64,000 nucleotides of DNA, taken from assembly GCF_014898055.3 (NCBI RefSeq), contig NW_023604861.1:96598083-96662082 (forward strand), written 5' to 3'. This document shows, piece by piece, positions 1 to 12,931 of the stretch (its first letter is position 1; every line of letters begins with the position of its first letter). This stretch comes from Talpa occidentalis (Eukaryota; Chordata; Mammalia; Eulipotyphla; Talpidae). The notes under the pieces are model-generated. The model saw nothing but the letters and a program-made list of their open reading frames with translations. It did no database searches and had not been told where the DNA came from. The position numbers and the translations under genes were made by a program.

Positions 1-636
1 CTAGAGAACTGGTGCAGACATTGACTACCAGTGACCAAGAGCATGCTGTTTCCCCTCTCTAAACCTTAGTCTCATCTTAAAACAAGAGTGGCAATCCTTA
101 CCTAGCCCCCCCAGAGGATTGTGGGAGGAACAAATAGAGAGCAAGGGTTTTATGCCCTGCAAGACTCCACAAAGATACTTCGTTACTGTCCCACGAGAGC
201 CTGGGGATGCCAAGTGACCCTTGGGACTCTCCCAATTGTGATGACCCAAGGGAATTCTCTTTGCCCAAGACCCCTAAGCTCACTGGCCCTAAATCCCATC
301 TTCTCATTCCCCTCGTCTGGCTCATCCCTCACACTGACAACAATTGGCTAATTGGTATTATGAGGATCCAGCTCACACAGGCACTACTCCAGGGGGGCTG
401 ATGGTGGAAATTGAGGGACAGACACCCAGTTCCACAAATCACTCTGTTGGCTGAGCTCAGCCCTTGCTTGAGCACACTGCTGTCATTTGAAACATGGGCC
501 AGCAGAGGGCGATGGCTAACAAGGACAGGTGGAGCTGCACAGGTTGGGGTGAGCCAGCTAGATAACTGGGCTCTGGAGACCTGGAACCAAGCACAGCCCT
601 CTTCTCCACCCCTCCTCATTCGGCACCAGCTCTTAC
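1..636. other. NT5DC4 intron, left edge
   Basis: No exon matching the next cN-II block, no SINE and no other recognisable element. Confidence 0.5.
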
Positions 637-697
637 CTGAATCTCCCTCTTGGTGGAGTTGATGACTTGCAGCCCACAACTGCTCCCATCCATGTGC
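637..697 (-). pseudogene. NT5DC4: NT5DC4 exon 15
   Basis: 61 nt after TTGCACCAG. Encodes HMDGSSCGLQVINSTKREIQ, matching the HLDSSSNERPDISSIQRRI region of NT5C2. Donor GTAAGA. Nothing resembling the next family block (DMDMCYGMMGSLFR) is found at 1-636, so the remaining exons lie beyond the left edge or are lost. Confidence 0.65.
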
Positions 698-1072
698 CTG
701 GTGCAAAAATGGCCACATGACCCAGGGAGAGAGGCACTGAGCTTCCAGGCATTCTTTCCCTACACGCCCACACTATTCAGGAGTCACTGCCTGGCACCCA
801 GTAGGAGCATTGAACTGGATGTGTGCACTGTGTGACAATAGGAGTTTGTGTCCATGCTGGGTGGGTTAAGAGGAAAGGCCTGGGGGAATAATGAAAGTGG
901 TCCCCGGGGGTCAGAGAGGCCCCAAAGTCCAGTTTACTTGAGAAGCCCAGCCTGAAATGGATCCTCTTGACTTCCTGATGATGCTGGCCAGGGCCTTGCT
1001 GCCAGGTCTACATGTAGCTGACACCATCCACCCCCTCCCCACACCCAGGAGGGCCCCGGGGCCCAAACTCAC

Positions 1073-1124
1073 TGGTACAGATCAGCCAAATGTGTGTCCA
1101 GTCTTTTCAGTTCCTCCATCTGCT
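1073..1124 (-). pseudogene. NT5DC4: NT5DC4 exon 14
   Basis: 52 nt after TTGTTTCAG. Encodes EQMEELKRLDTHLADLYQ across both junctions, matching FEELQSLDIFLAELYKH of NT5C2. Donor GTGAGT. Confidence 0.7.
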
Positions 1125-1384
1125 CTGAAACAAGGACAGAAGTCAGCAGGGATGAATGACAGCCCTCCCACACTTGTCTGCCCGGGGCCCATCTCAGCCT
1201 ATAGGGAGGACAGGGGTGGCTAAGTGTCTACTGCACACACCCCACAGCTACGTACAATAGGCCCCCACTTTAGGATCGGTCCACTATGCCTTCAAATCAC
1301 TTTATAAGTCCTTCCTATCAAAGAATAAACTATTTTAGGATATAACATTCACATTACAAATGCCTCCAACTACACCATGTCATG

Positions 1385-1528
1385 GTGTATTTCAATAGAT
1401 CTGCCTGTTCTGGTCCTCAATCTGTCTCCGGTGAATCCTCTTACCCCTCCCTCCCCATGCCCCCGTTCCTCTGGCCTATACCCCAATTCTTGTATGCATA
1501 AATAAATGAAAATAAATCTTAAAAAAAA
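1385..1528 (+). mobile_element. SINE, 3' half
   Basis: 5'-truncated copy beginning at the GTGTATTTCAATAGATCTGC segment and ending in AAATAAATCTTAAAAAAAA. Lies in an NT5DC4 intron, antisense to the gene. Confidence 0.8.
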
Positions 1529-1632
1529 TCCTGTGCTAAACCCAAACTGTTTGGGTTCTCAGCAATCCCTGATCCCAGAATATTTCAAGTGGGGGAGTGG
1601 GCCTTGCACTGACTAAAAATCCTCAGGGAGGT

Positions 1633-1903
1633 GGGCCTCCCCTGGTGGCGCAGGCGGTTGAGCACCGCGCTGTGAAGCTGTCCGCAGCCTCTGCAGTGCC
1701 AGTTTGATTCCGGGCCAGCAAGGCAGATTCCCACATGGCGCAGCAAAGCTCTCCTGGCTCTCCCACTGCTCCCCTCAGCAGTGTATTTCGTCAGTCTGCC
1801 TGTTCTGTTCCCCGCTCTGTCTCTGCACCCTCCTGCACATCTAGCCTGTACCCCAATTCTTATATAAATAAATAAATAAATCTTTTAAAAAATAAATAAA
1901 TAA
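1633..1903 (+). mobile_element. SINE, full length (GAGCACCGCGCTG head)
   Basis: Complete head, B box and tail, flanked by AAAAATCCTCAGGGAGG on both sides. NT5DC4 intron, antisense. Confidence 0.9.
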
Positions 1904-1954
1904 AAATAAAAATCCTCAGGGAGGGTGCGGAAGGAAGACTCAAAAACACAAGGG

Positions 1955-2085
1955 GTCCCTGAAGTCAGGAGGCAGGGATTTGAGTCTCGGCTCTGCCCCT
2001 TCAGGCTGTGTGACTTTGGAAAAACTGATTAACCCCTCTGGCTCACTATTTCCTCATGTATAAAATAGATCCACTCTCATAAACC
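1955..2085 (+). repeat. MIR SINE fragment
   Basis: 'gggatttgagtctcggctctgcc' and 'gtgtgactttggaaaaactg', then 'cctctggctcactatttcctca', follow MIR consensus order. Confidence 0.75.
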
Positions 2086-2106
2086 ACAAAGTGGACAGGA
2101 TTGTCA

Positions 2107-2680
<574 letters not shown>

Positions 2681-2728
2681 TCAAGTATGAGAGGCAGACT
2701 CCCTCCCCACATTGTGGTCCACAGGTCA

Positions 2729-3208
<480 letters not shown>

Positions 3209-3561
3209 TCACACTGGAGTTGCAGGACATGTTCCCTACTCCCCTCCCTGGGCCTGCACAACCTCATGTCATCCCTTCCACCTGCAGAGCCCCACCCCAA
3301 ACCTCTGATTGCTTTGTCATGCTTTTCATGCTTTTCTAGCAGCCGTTCCCCACCCCTATAATTTCCTCCTCCTGGCAGAAGTCACTGGCTTCCCACCCAC
3401 TGTGGAGGCTTGACAGAGGCCCACCCATGTGAGCCGACCCCTCCACACACTAGATTCCTCCTCAAGGAGGGACCTGGACATGGCAGAGGCCTTCAGACCA
3501 TGGCAAACCTTGGCCTTCCCTCATCTTGGATAACCCAACCAGGCAGGCACATGGCACTTAC

Positions 3562-3594
3562 CTCTGCGGCACCAAACAGGTAGGTCATGATAGC
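3562..3594 (-). pseudogene. NT5DC4: NT5DC4 exon 10
   Basis: 33-nt exon, phase 0-0, encoding AIMTYLFGAAE, equivalent to KIMTYLFDFPH of NT5C2. Acceptor TGCCAG, donor GTAAGT. Confidence 0.72.
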
Positions 3595-3844
3595 CTGGCA
3601 AGGACAGGGCAAAGGTCAGGCCCCCAAAGGTCAGGCCCCCAGGGGCCATTGCCTGCTTCTGCTCTCACCTCCCCTCACCCCAGGACACACTAAGAACAAG
3701 GCATAAGATGGTAGGGAAGCTGCTCATTTCACCTTAAAAGACAAGAAAAATGGACCCCAAAACACCAGCCAACCAAGTGGTGGGGGTAGCAGCTACCTCA
3801 CCCCTTCACTGTTTCCTGCAGTGCCTCAGTCTCCCCTGGAGTCA

Positions 3845-4054
<210 letters not shown>

Positions 4055-4248
4055 TCAGGCCTCAGCCTCCTGGGAGCCAGCCTCCAGCCCACCCCCCATC
4101 AGGCAGGGAGGTCCTGAGCAATGCCAGGCTGTCAGCTTGTACAAATCTTTAGGAAGGAGGTCAGGGAAGGGGAACAGTCCTACTGTCCTGGGGAACAGGG
4201 GGAGAAAGGGATAGGCCTGGCCATGACCCTGGGTCTATGGACACTCAC

Positions 4249-4302
4249 ATCCTTCTCCACATATTTCTCTAGGTCTTCAAGAGTCTTCTCTTTGAGACAA
4301 CC
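4249..4302 (-). pseudogene. NT5DC4: NT5DC4 exon 8
   Basis: 54 nt, phase 0-0, encoding GCLKEKTLEDLEKYVEKD, matching GSLKEKTVENLEKYVVKD of NT5C2. Acceptor CTCCTACAG, donor GTGAGT. A (TG)n run lies in the intron just upstream of the exon. Confidence 0.78.
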
Positions 4303-4320
4303 CTGTAGGAGGAAGGAGGG

Positions 4321-4326
<6 letters not shown>

Positions 4327-4368
<42 letters not shown>

Positions 4369-4380
4369 ACGTGTGTGTGC
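4327..4380. repeat. (TG)n microsatellite with (GC)n/(CA)n end
   Basis: About 17 TG units running into GCGCGCGC and CACACG, in the NT5DC4 intron 25 bp from exon 8. Alternating purine-pyrimidine, Z-DNA prone. Confidence 0.95.
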
Positions 4381-4447
4381 CCATGCACTAGCCTAGATCC
4401 AAGATTGGGGGGAGCCCAGGTCACAGTCCTCAGTGGGAAGAAAATCA

Positions 4448-4630
<183 letters not shown>

Positions 4631-4818
4631 CTAATTAGGGGACCTGAGGTGACCACCACCCCAGAGCCTATACCAGAGAGACCCCTCCAGTCTCAGTGAG
4701 GCTGACACTGGACTCATGTCCTAGCCATTCAGGGAGGGGTGTTGAATGTCACCACTAGAGGACACTGATGACAGGCTTAGGGGCCCTCTGCAATGAAAGC
4801 CTTTTTGCTGTGCTCCTA

Positions 4819-5019
<201 letters not shown>

Positions 5020-5106
5020 TCACTGGCCAGGGATCCAGGCAGCAGCCTCCCAGGCTCGAGTTGGGCCCCAGAGAATGACCTCCCCACACTCCCATCCAAC
5101 CCTCAC

Positions 5107-5186
5107 CTGGCAGGCTGAAGAGAGTATTGAGGAAGCGGAAGCGCTGCACCTGGTCCCTCTGAATGAACTTACTGGGGTAGAAGCTC
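5107..5186 (-). pseudogene. NT5DC4: NT5DC4 exon 5
   Basis: Reads ESFYPSKFIQRDQVQRFRFL then NTLFSLP, matching [22 protein letters not shown] of NT5C2. The acceptor is an AAG after a pyrimidine-rich run, the only nearby AG giving correct phase without a stop. Donor GTGAGG. Confidence 0.7.
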
Positions 5187-5415
5187 CTTATGCAGAGGGA
5201 GGCAAGCTGGGTGCCGCTGTGACCCCTCACCAGCGCCGCCCAGGGGCCGGGCCCTGCCACTCCTTCCTCCTCCACCCTTCCTGCTCTACCCCCTTTATCA
5301 ACCTGACTTTGTGAGCCTCTGCTGTGAACCTATCTCCCCTCCCTCCTTTCTCTCCTCCAGTATCCAGGAGTATACTCGCCTCTTCTTCCCTCCACCCCAC
5401 CCCCTTACTCCCTTA

Positions 5416-5996
<581 letters not shown>

Positions 5997-6320
5997 CTAG
6001 GTCCCCCTGAGAGCCAGGAAGTGTAATTGTCTTTAGGGGGGTCATGGTCCAAGTTCAGAGGATGCCTTTTGTCATAAGTGGGTGTCAGGCATGAGGAGTT
6101 GGGGGAGACCATCGTGAGAAGGAAGGGAAGGAGCTCATACCCTGCCAGGGGGGTTTCCTTCTGCAGGGAACTGCCTTGCAGTTCAGGCACATATTTTGAG
6201 GGTCACGATATCTGTATATTTAAAGGAGCCATCTCAGGGCTGTGTTATGTGGGGTATTCAGGAAAGGAGGGGTTTACAGCTGAGATTCCCCCCAACCCAC
6301 ACCCCAATAGCCCGTCTCAC

Positions 6321-6412
6321 CGCTGGTTCCAATCCTGCTTTAGAACTTGAGAGACCAAGCCCCGTGGCAGCCCTTGGGGTTCCCTTGGCTCTTCCCCATC
6401 CACACTGGCCAT
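6321..6412 (-). pseudogene. NT5DC4: NT5DC4 exon 1 with start codon
   Basis: ATG at 6412-6410 has G at -3 and G at +4. It opens MASVDGEEPREPQGLP and ends ...LKQDWNQ plus CG before the donor GTGAGA. Joined to exon 2 it gives R-IFVNHSLA, matching the RVFVNRSLA region of NT5C2. The first ~25 residues are not conserved with NT5C2, so the start rests on splice phase and Met context. Confidence 0.65.
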
Positions 6413-6850
6413 CACCACCAGAAGTCAGGGCCGGCAGTGATCCCTTCCCTGGTCACCTGCACACTGTCAGCGAAGCTCAGAGTTCCCCTCTCCCTCAAAC
6501 ACTTCTTTTAGATACCACTGACTAGCTGGTCCGGGGCCTCCATCCCCTCCCCCTTTGAGGGAGGAGTCAGTCAGGACAGTCTCTGGTATCCCCTCTCTCC
6601 TTCAAGAGAATGCAGTAATGGTCAGGGAAGAACAATTCAGTTACACTATGCCACCTTACGCCTCCAAGGACCTCAGCCACCTCGAGTATAGCAGAGAACC
6701 CAGGGTGAAGTAAACATGAGGTTACAAAGAGAGGAAACTCATGTGCTTTGAAAACCAGTCTTCAATAAATAAAGAACTTGGGAGACTCTTGCTTTATATA
6801 CTTGGTGACCATCTTTCCCGCTCCAAAACCATCTAAAGAAATAATTGTTA

Positions 6851-7100
6851 GGTCCTCCCTGGTGGCGCAGGTGATTGAGTGCCGCACTATAAAGCTGTCC
6901 GCAGCCTCTGCAGGGCGGGTTCGATCCCAGCCAACTGGTGAGAATCCCACATGGCACAGCAGACCTCTCCTGGCTTGCCTGCTGCTCCCCTCAGCAGTGT
7001 ATTTCAGTCACTCTGCCTGCCTCTGGTGAATCCTCTCACCCTCCCGTTCATCTGGCCTGTACCCCAGTTCTTGTATAAATAAATGAATCTTTAAAAAAAA
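6851..7100 (+). mobile_element. SINE, full length
   Basis: Head GGTCCTCCCTGGTGGCGCAG, tail ATAAATGAATCTTTAAAAA; target duplication AATTGTTAG. Confidence 0.88.
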
Positions 7101-7279
7101 AATTGTTAGAAGTGTGTCCAAGAGTTCTAAAAGTAACAAGTGACTAGGCTCTTAGAATCAGGAAAAAAAAAAAAAAGACAAAGCACCAAAAATCGGAGCA
7201 ACTGGGGTCATTTAGGGTGAAGCTACGGACAGCCCCTGAGGGCCACGCCACTTGTTCTACAATAAAATACTGTGCTTTG

Positions 7280-7560
7280 GGGCCTCCCTGGTGGCGCAGC
7301 AGTTGAGCGCTGGGTTGCGAAGCTGCCCGCAGCCTCTGCAGTGCCGGTTCGATCCCCGGCTGCTCCCCGGCCACTGAAGGAGGGTCCCACATGGCGCGCA
7401 GACCTCTCCTGCTGCCTGCTGCTCCCCTCAGCAGTGTACTTCGGTCCTTCTGCCTGTTGTGCTCCCTGCTCTGGCTCTGGTGAATTCTCTCACCCTCCTG
7501 TGCTTCTGACTGTACCCAGTGCTTGTATAAATAAATAAAAATTAATCTTTAAAAAAAAAA
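7280..7560 (+). mobile_element. SINE, young type (GAGCGCTGGGTTGCGAAGC head)
   Basis: Complete, target duplication AAATACTGTGCTTGG. Has the ACTTCGGTCCTTCTGCCTG body diagnostic of the apparently youngest local type. Confidence 0.9.
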
Positions 7561-7813
7561 AAATACTGTGCTTGGCATGCAGGGCAGTGAACTGGATCAT
7601 CCGGAAAGACCCAGGTGATGTGACACATCATATTGTAAAAAAAAAATGTTAACAATCCATTTTAGAAAAATTTTCTCTAAAGTAGCTAAACTCAATGCAG
7701 TCAGGCAATTTACAGGGATAAAATTTATTTGGGGGAAAAAAAGCATGTCAATGGACTAATTCCCTCCTTGGCAATGTCTATAAGGATGGTGAGGCAAGAC
7801 TATGGAGGCTGCA

Positions 7814-8101
7814 GGCCTCCCCGGTGGCGCAGCGGTTGAGCGCTGGGTTGCGAGGCTGCCCGCAACCTCTGCAGCGCCGGTTCGATCCCCAGCTGCATCC
7901 CGGCCACCGGAGGAGGGTCCCACATGGCACGCAGACTTCTCCTGCCTCCCGCTGCTCCCCTCAGCAGTGTACTTCGGTCCTTCTGCCTGCTCTGCTCCCC
8001 ACTCTGGCTCTGGTGAATTCTCTCACCCTCCCGCGCTTCTGGCTATACCCAGTGCTTGTATAAATAAATAAATAAATAAATAAATCTTAAAAAAAAAAAA
8101 A
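7814..8101 (+). mobile_element. SINE, young type
   Basis: Complete, flanked by TATGGAGGCTGCA on both sides. Tail (AAAT)n. Confidence 0.9.
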
Positions 8102-8119
8102 AGAGTATGGAGGCTGCAT

Positions 8120-8143
8120 TGGATGGATGGATGGATGGATGGA
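8120..8143. repeat. (TGGA)n microsatellite
   Basis: Five to six TGGA/ATGG units. Confidence 0.9.
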
Positions 8144-8984
8144 CAGCCTATATATATGGCAGCCTTTACTGACACTGTCAAAGGATCATCAAGTTTCAGA
8201 AATCAGGGAGATTTCTGGAGACATTTTACCTTTGATTCTGTGCTTTCTGCTCTCTCATGGGATCCCTTTAAGCCTCCTTCCCATATGACACAGTTCCTCT
8301 CTCAGTCAAAAGTAAAGAAGAAAACAGAATACCTGGTTAGGAGAAGTCACTGGAAAGCTCCTAAGCCCTCCCATTGGGAATTAACATGGCAAGTATGCAA
8401 AATTGTAACTTGCTTTCCCTATAATTAAATTGATGTCTTCCCAAGCTCCCCTTCCACCTGAGCACAAGGAAGCCGTCCAACAATACTTACTTACCTTCAA
8501 TCACTTCAGCTAATTTCTCAGCTCACTTCTCCAAGTACACTTCCAGCCACCTCCCAGGGCTGACTGAGCAATGCAGGGTCTACACCCAGTCAGGCTGGTA
8601 GTTGAGAGGGGCGTCTCTTCTTGATGGATCCCAGTGTTACTTTCACTGGCACGGCTGGGGAACCAGCACTTTCACGCTGCTGTATGCTGAGGTGGCCGCA
8701 TTCCCACAAGGTCTTCAGCTGGCCAGTCTCTGTGGCCATCCCATGAGACAGCTGCGTGTCCAGATCTCAGGGCCCTTGGATATCAGGCAGGAAGGACCAT
8801 GGGCTATCACAAGGCCCTCTTGGCCCTGAGCCCTGTGCCACTGGCACCCTTGTAGGCATTCAGTGGCCCACACAATCCTGTGCCTTCCTGAAGGTGGCGA
8901 GATGCTCTTGAGGCCACCAGGAAGAGCAGATTCGTAACAGTAACAATAAGTAAACTCTTAAAATTGAATCTTTTGCTTTTCACT

Positions 8985-9130
8985 GTGCGCAAGACCTTGT
9001 GATAAGCCATGAGGCAGGCCCATGGAGATTCTGTACTTACAGATGACAAAACTGAGGCAACAAGTTAAGAGCCTTGCCCACTGTCATAGAGCCAATAAAC
9101 AGCTAGCAGGGACGCCAACATCGCTACTCT
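8985..9130 (-). repeat. MIR SINE fragment, minus strand
   Basis: 'acagatgacaaaactgaggc', 'gccttgcccactgtcatag', 'aacagctagcaggg' are the reverse MIR core. Confidence 0.7.
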
Positions 9131-9211
9131 CACCCACTGTGTGAAACCACCCGTGCCGACGTCCTTCCCCAAAGTCTCTGGACTTTTCAGTGTCATAAAA
9201 GGCAAAGGTAG

Positions 9212-9487
9212 GGGACCTCCCTGGTAGTGCAGGGGTTGAAGTCTCAGCGCTATCAAGCCATTGCCATCCACTGTGACATGAGTTCGATCCCAGCCAACGA
9301 GCTGACCCACATGGTGCAGCAGACCTCTCCTGACTCACCTGCTGCTCCCCTCAGCAGTGTATTTCAGTAGATCTGCCTGTTCTGCTCCCCACTCTGTCTC
9401 TGGTGAATCCTCTCATCCCTCGTACCTCTGGCCTCTACCCCAGTTCTTGTATGCATAAATAAAATAGAATAAATCTTTTTTAAAAAT
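9212..9487 (+). mobile_element. SINE (AAGTCTCAGCGCTATCAAGC head)
   Basis: Full-length copy of the third head type, tail AAATAGAATAAATC. Imperfect duplication AARRCAAAGRWR. Confidence 0.85.
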
Positions 9488-9489
9488 TT

Positions 9490-10724
9490 AAAAGACAAAG
9501 AAGACCAAGGAAGTGTCCCAGATTCAAGAAGGCTAGCGTAGTGTGACAGCTGAATGCAATATCCGACTCAGGAGGGAGGGTAGAGGACTGGAAGATGAGC
9601 AGTAAATCAAAATGGCATCTTTATGAAAAACACCAGTGTTAATTGCTCTGCTGTGGAAATGTAAGAAAATTCTCTATTCCTGGAAAATACTGAAATATTC
9701 AGGGTAAAGCTCAAGCTTACCTTCAAATGGCTAGGGAAGCGTCATGCATGTGCATATGCATATACATGACTACGTGCACACATACACGTATACGTGCACA
9801 CTTACTGGAGTGGAACAAATAGTACAGCAAACAGAGTGAAATGTTAATGATAGGTAAATCTTGGCAAAGAATATAAGGATATTCTTTGTATTATGTTCTG
9901 TTTTTATAATTTTTCATAAATTTGAAATTATTTCCAACTTAAAAAAACATTTAACAGAGAGTCTGTGTCCCAAGGCCCCATGCCACCCTGCAGCTCTCTC
10001 CTCTCCCATTGCCTCCTGAGCCCCAGCTTGGCACCTCCCACCTGCCAGGAGACTGGTACCTGGACTGTCTGTTTCAAAAGTGGCCCCACCTGGTGAGGCC
10101 TGACGCTCAGAAAGGTCACTAATCAGGGGTACAGCGCCCACCACCCCTCACCCTCCACCTTGTCCAGACAGCCACAGGGGGTCACAGCTGCCTGAGCAAC
10201 ACAGGATTGTGTGGGCCAGAACTTCAGGGGCCTTCCTGAAGGTGGTGAGACACTCTTGAGGCCACCAGGAACTTCCCCAAGACAGGGGCTGCTGGACAGG
10301 AAGACTGAGGCAAGAACTGGAGTCTTGATTAGGTCTCTCAGGAAATGCAGCGTTTGTATTTGTTTAGAGAAGAAAGTGTTTTTCAAGCAGCCAGTGCTGA
10401 GGGGCAGTAAGGAAACTGGATTTGAGGGGCAGCAGAGGCTGGGAGCTGCCTCCAGGCAGATGGCCGTGGGGCCCAGCTTGGTGGTCTCCCCCTCTGCTGA
10501 GACTTCACTGCCAAAGGGCCTGTCCTGAGGTGGGTTTGGAGGGACTGTGACTAGAATCAGTCTCTGAAAGTCTCCACCATCAGTCCCAAGGCCCAGAATC
10601 ATTTCTACCCCTCCCGGAGCAAAGGATCCCCCAACGTAGGAGGGAGCAGATTTGGATTAAAAGGTCAGGAGATTTCCAAGGACTTACCTCTCCTTCCATC
10701 AAAATCACAGAAGATGCTGGCAGC
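9490..10724. other. Intergenic, nothing recognised
   Basis: No gene. An AT-rich stretch near 9845-9945 resembles an old L1 3' end but is too short to be sure. Confidence 0.5.
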
Positions 10725-11050
10725 TTGTGGTATGTGTGAGTGCTGGTGTGAATGAGTGAGCGTGGGTGTGAGTGCAGGCTCAGGGGTGGGTATCGGTGAG
10801 CATGTGTGCCTGTATGTGAGCAAGGTGGGAGGTGAATGTACATGTGGGGGGGTGTGAGTGTGAGTCTAGGGAGGGTATGGGTAGCATATGTGTGTCAGCA
10901 TACATGTGTCAGTGTGTGTTAGAGTCCGTGTATGTGAGTGCATGTATGGTCAAGGGTGGGAGCAAGTGTGTGCGTTTGTGGCTGTTGGGTACATATGTGT
11001 GTGTGTGTTAGTGTGTATATGAAGGGGTGTGTGTGTGCACATGTGAGCGA
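10725..11050. repeat. TG-rich imperfect minisatellite-like tract
   Basis: ~320 bp of degenerate GTGTGAGTG / TGTATGTG words without a fixed period. Confidence 0.8.
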
Positions 11051-11572
11051 CAGTGGGAGGTATGCAGGAGTATTGGCACTGGAGCCTGACAGAGGGCATG
11101 CTGCTCAGGCTGGAACACTTGAGCCTGCAGCCTGCAATGGAGCAGAGGCAGAAATATCACCCACCGGTCTGTTTTGAAAAAGCACAGGCTGGAAGAGAGG
11201 AAGCTGAAGGCCCAGTTCCCCCATGTGACATCAATACCAGGCTCTTTGGGGTTCCTCTTTTAGATAAAATTGACCCCTATGGGAATGACTTCATTTACTC
11301 CTAAACTGGAAACCAAGGAGCTCCGGGCTCAGCAGCTGTGCAGCCCTGCATGAGTCCTCAGGGAAGAATCTGAGGCAGCAGTACTGTGGGGAGCAGGAAG
11401 CATGGGAGAGCACTCTGTCCAGTCCTTGGGGACAGTGTCAGGTGCTCCAGTGAGGGCCAAGGTCAGGAGCTGTAGGAAGGCCTGAGGCAAGGTCTGGGGC
11501 TAGGACAAAAGGCATCTGAGGCCAGTCAAATCTCCTCAAAGATTCAGGCCCTTGGCTTTAAAAAGATATTTA

Positions 11573-11875
11573 GGCAGCACTCCATCTGCCCACCTGTGAC
11601 TATGCAGGTGCCTCTTTTCACCAACTCTCTCCCTCTGCAGGGCAGCAACCTTCCTGCCTTCCTGTGACCTGTAACTGCCAGGACTTCTCTTCACTGACCT
11701 CCCTCAGTGGAGGCAAGTCTCCTCAAGGCCACCTGCAACCATGCAGGCCTTCTCTCGGCAAACCTGTCCCTTTCAGGGCTGTTCTTCCTGCCCGCTTGTG
11801 TCTATGCAAGTGTCTTTTATTTTTCTGTCTTTCTCCTAATAAACCTCTTCTTTAAATACAAAAAAAAAAAAAAAA
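11573..11875 (+). mobile_element. Retroposed polyadenylated sequence with internal repeats
   Basis: About 290 bp ending in CCTAATAAACCTC, ~20 nt and then an A-run, flanked by AAAAAGATATTTA and AAAAAGACATTTA. These are hallmarks of L1-mediated retroposition of a polyadenylated RNA. The body has imperfect repeats of a 'ctgtgactatgcagg / ctgcaaccatgcagg / tgtgtctatgcaag' unit. No recognised gene. Confidence 0.55.
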
Positions 11876-11964
11876 GACATTTAATAAATCAATCCAATGC
11901 TAGATCTAGTAGGTACATAGGGGACTGAGGTCTGTCCTATCCGAGACCTTTGGGCTCTCATCCC

Positions 11965-12085
11965 TCATGAAACATCCAGCATTTATTGAGAACTGATTGT
12001 GTCCTAAATTCATTTGATTCTCACCTAGCCCTATGATGTAGATATTATTACTACTATTATCCTTCTCCCTTCCTTCACAAGGAGA
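11965..12085 (-). repeat. MIR SINE fragment, minus strand
   Basis: 'atttattgagaactgattgtg', 'ttgattctcacctagccctatg' and an ATT run typical of the MIR 3' half. Confidence 0.6.
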
Positions 12086-12654
12086 CAAAGGTTGAGTTGG
12101 GTTTGAACATGTTCTAGAAATCTCTGTCACTCCCTGGGAACTTCATCTTTCCTTTCACTGCCCCTTCTTTTCAAGCCCTGCTCCCACCACAAACAAGACC
12201 ACCACCATCATTCTAGAAGATTCAGTCTGCCGTTGGGTCTCAGTCATCACCCCAGCTCAGTTTGTGGAGCAGAGGTAGAAGACAGTCACCTTCTTTCTGG
12301 GGACATTGGTTCCTCTTGCACCTGGCCACTTAATCAGATGAAAGACAGGGCTAAGATTAGAAATTCCCAGTGACTGCAAGGGGCCAGGAGCTCAGTTTGA
12401 CGTAGAAATGAGTAGAGAACAAAAGGGGTGGGGTCAGCATCTCAATGTTTTTTTGGGCTGGTAAATCCTCTCCAGGCTTGGACAAGTTGCACATTCCCTG
12501 CTGAATCATGTAGGATGCCTAGAGACTTAGAGAAATCTGGCCCTGGGCCTATCCTGGGGCCACATTTCAGGAATGCTTGCCCCCTCCCCAGACACGGTTT
12601 GACATCACCAACTACTGGCCTGAGGGAAGGAGCCTTCCCTTAAACGTTTCATGC

Positions 12655-12832
12655 GGGCCTTCCTGGTGGCACAAGGGGTTAAGATGCAGCACTATAAAGC
12701 AATCCACAGCCTCTGCAGCATGAGTTCCATTCACGGCCAGGGAGCTAACCCACTGTCTCACCTGCTGCTCCCCTCAGCAGTGTATTTCAGTCAATCCACT
12801 TGTTCTATTCCCCACTCTGTCTTTGGTGAATC

Positions 12833-12863
<31 letters not shown>

Positions 12864-12931
12864 ACCCCACGCCTCTGGCCTGTACCCCAGTTCTTGTATG
12901 CATAAATAAATAAATCTTTAAAAGAAAAAAA
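12655..12931 (+). mobile_element. SINE with internal (CA)n
   Basis: Full-length copy; a (CA)14 tract has expanded at the CTCTCACCC segment (12839-12866). Target duplication TTCATGC. Confidence 0.87.
12839..12866. repeat. (CA)14 microsatellite inside a SINE
   Basis: Expansion at the CTCTCAC segment of the SINE at 12655-12931. Confidence 0.93.

Noticed and set aside
10725..11050. Possible CRISPR-like or tandem coding repeats in the TG-rich tract
   Set aside because: No regular spacer/repeat period; degenerate TG-rich low-complexity DNA in a mammalian genome.
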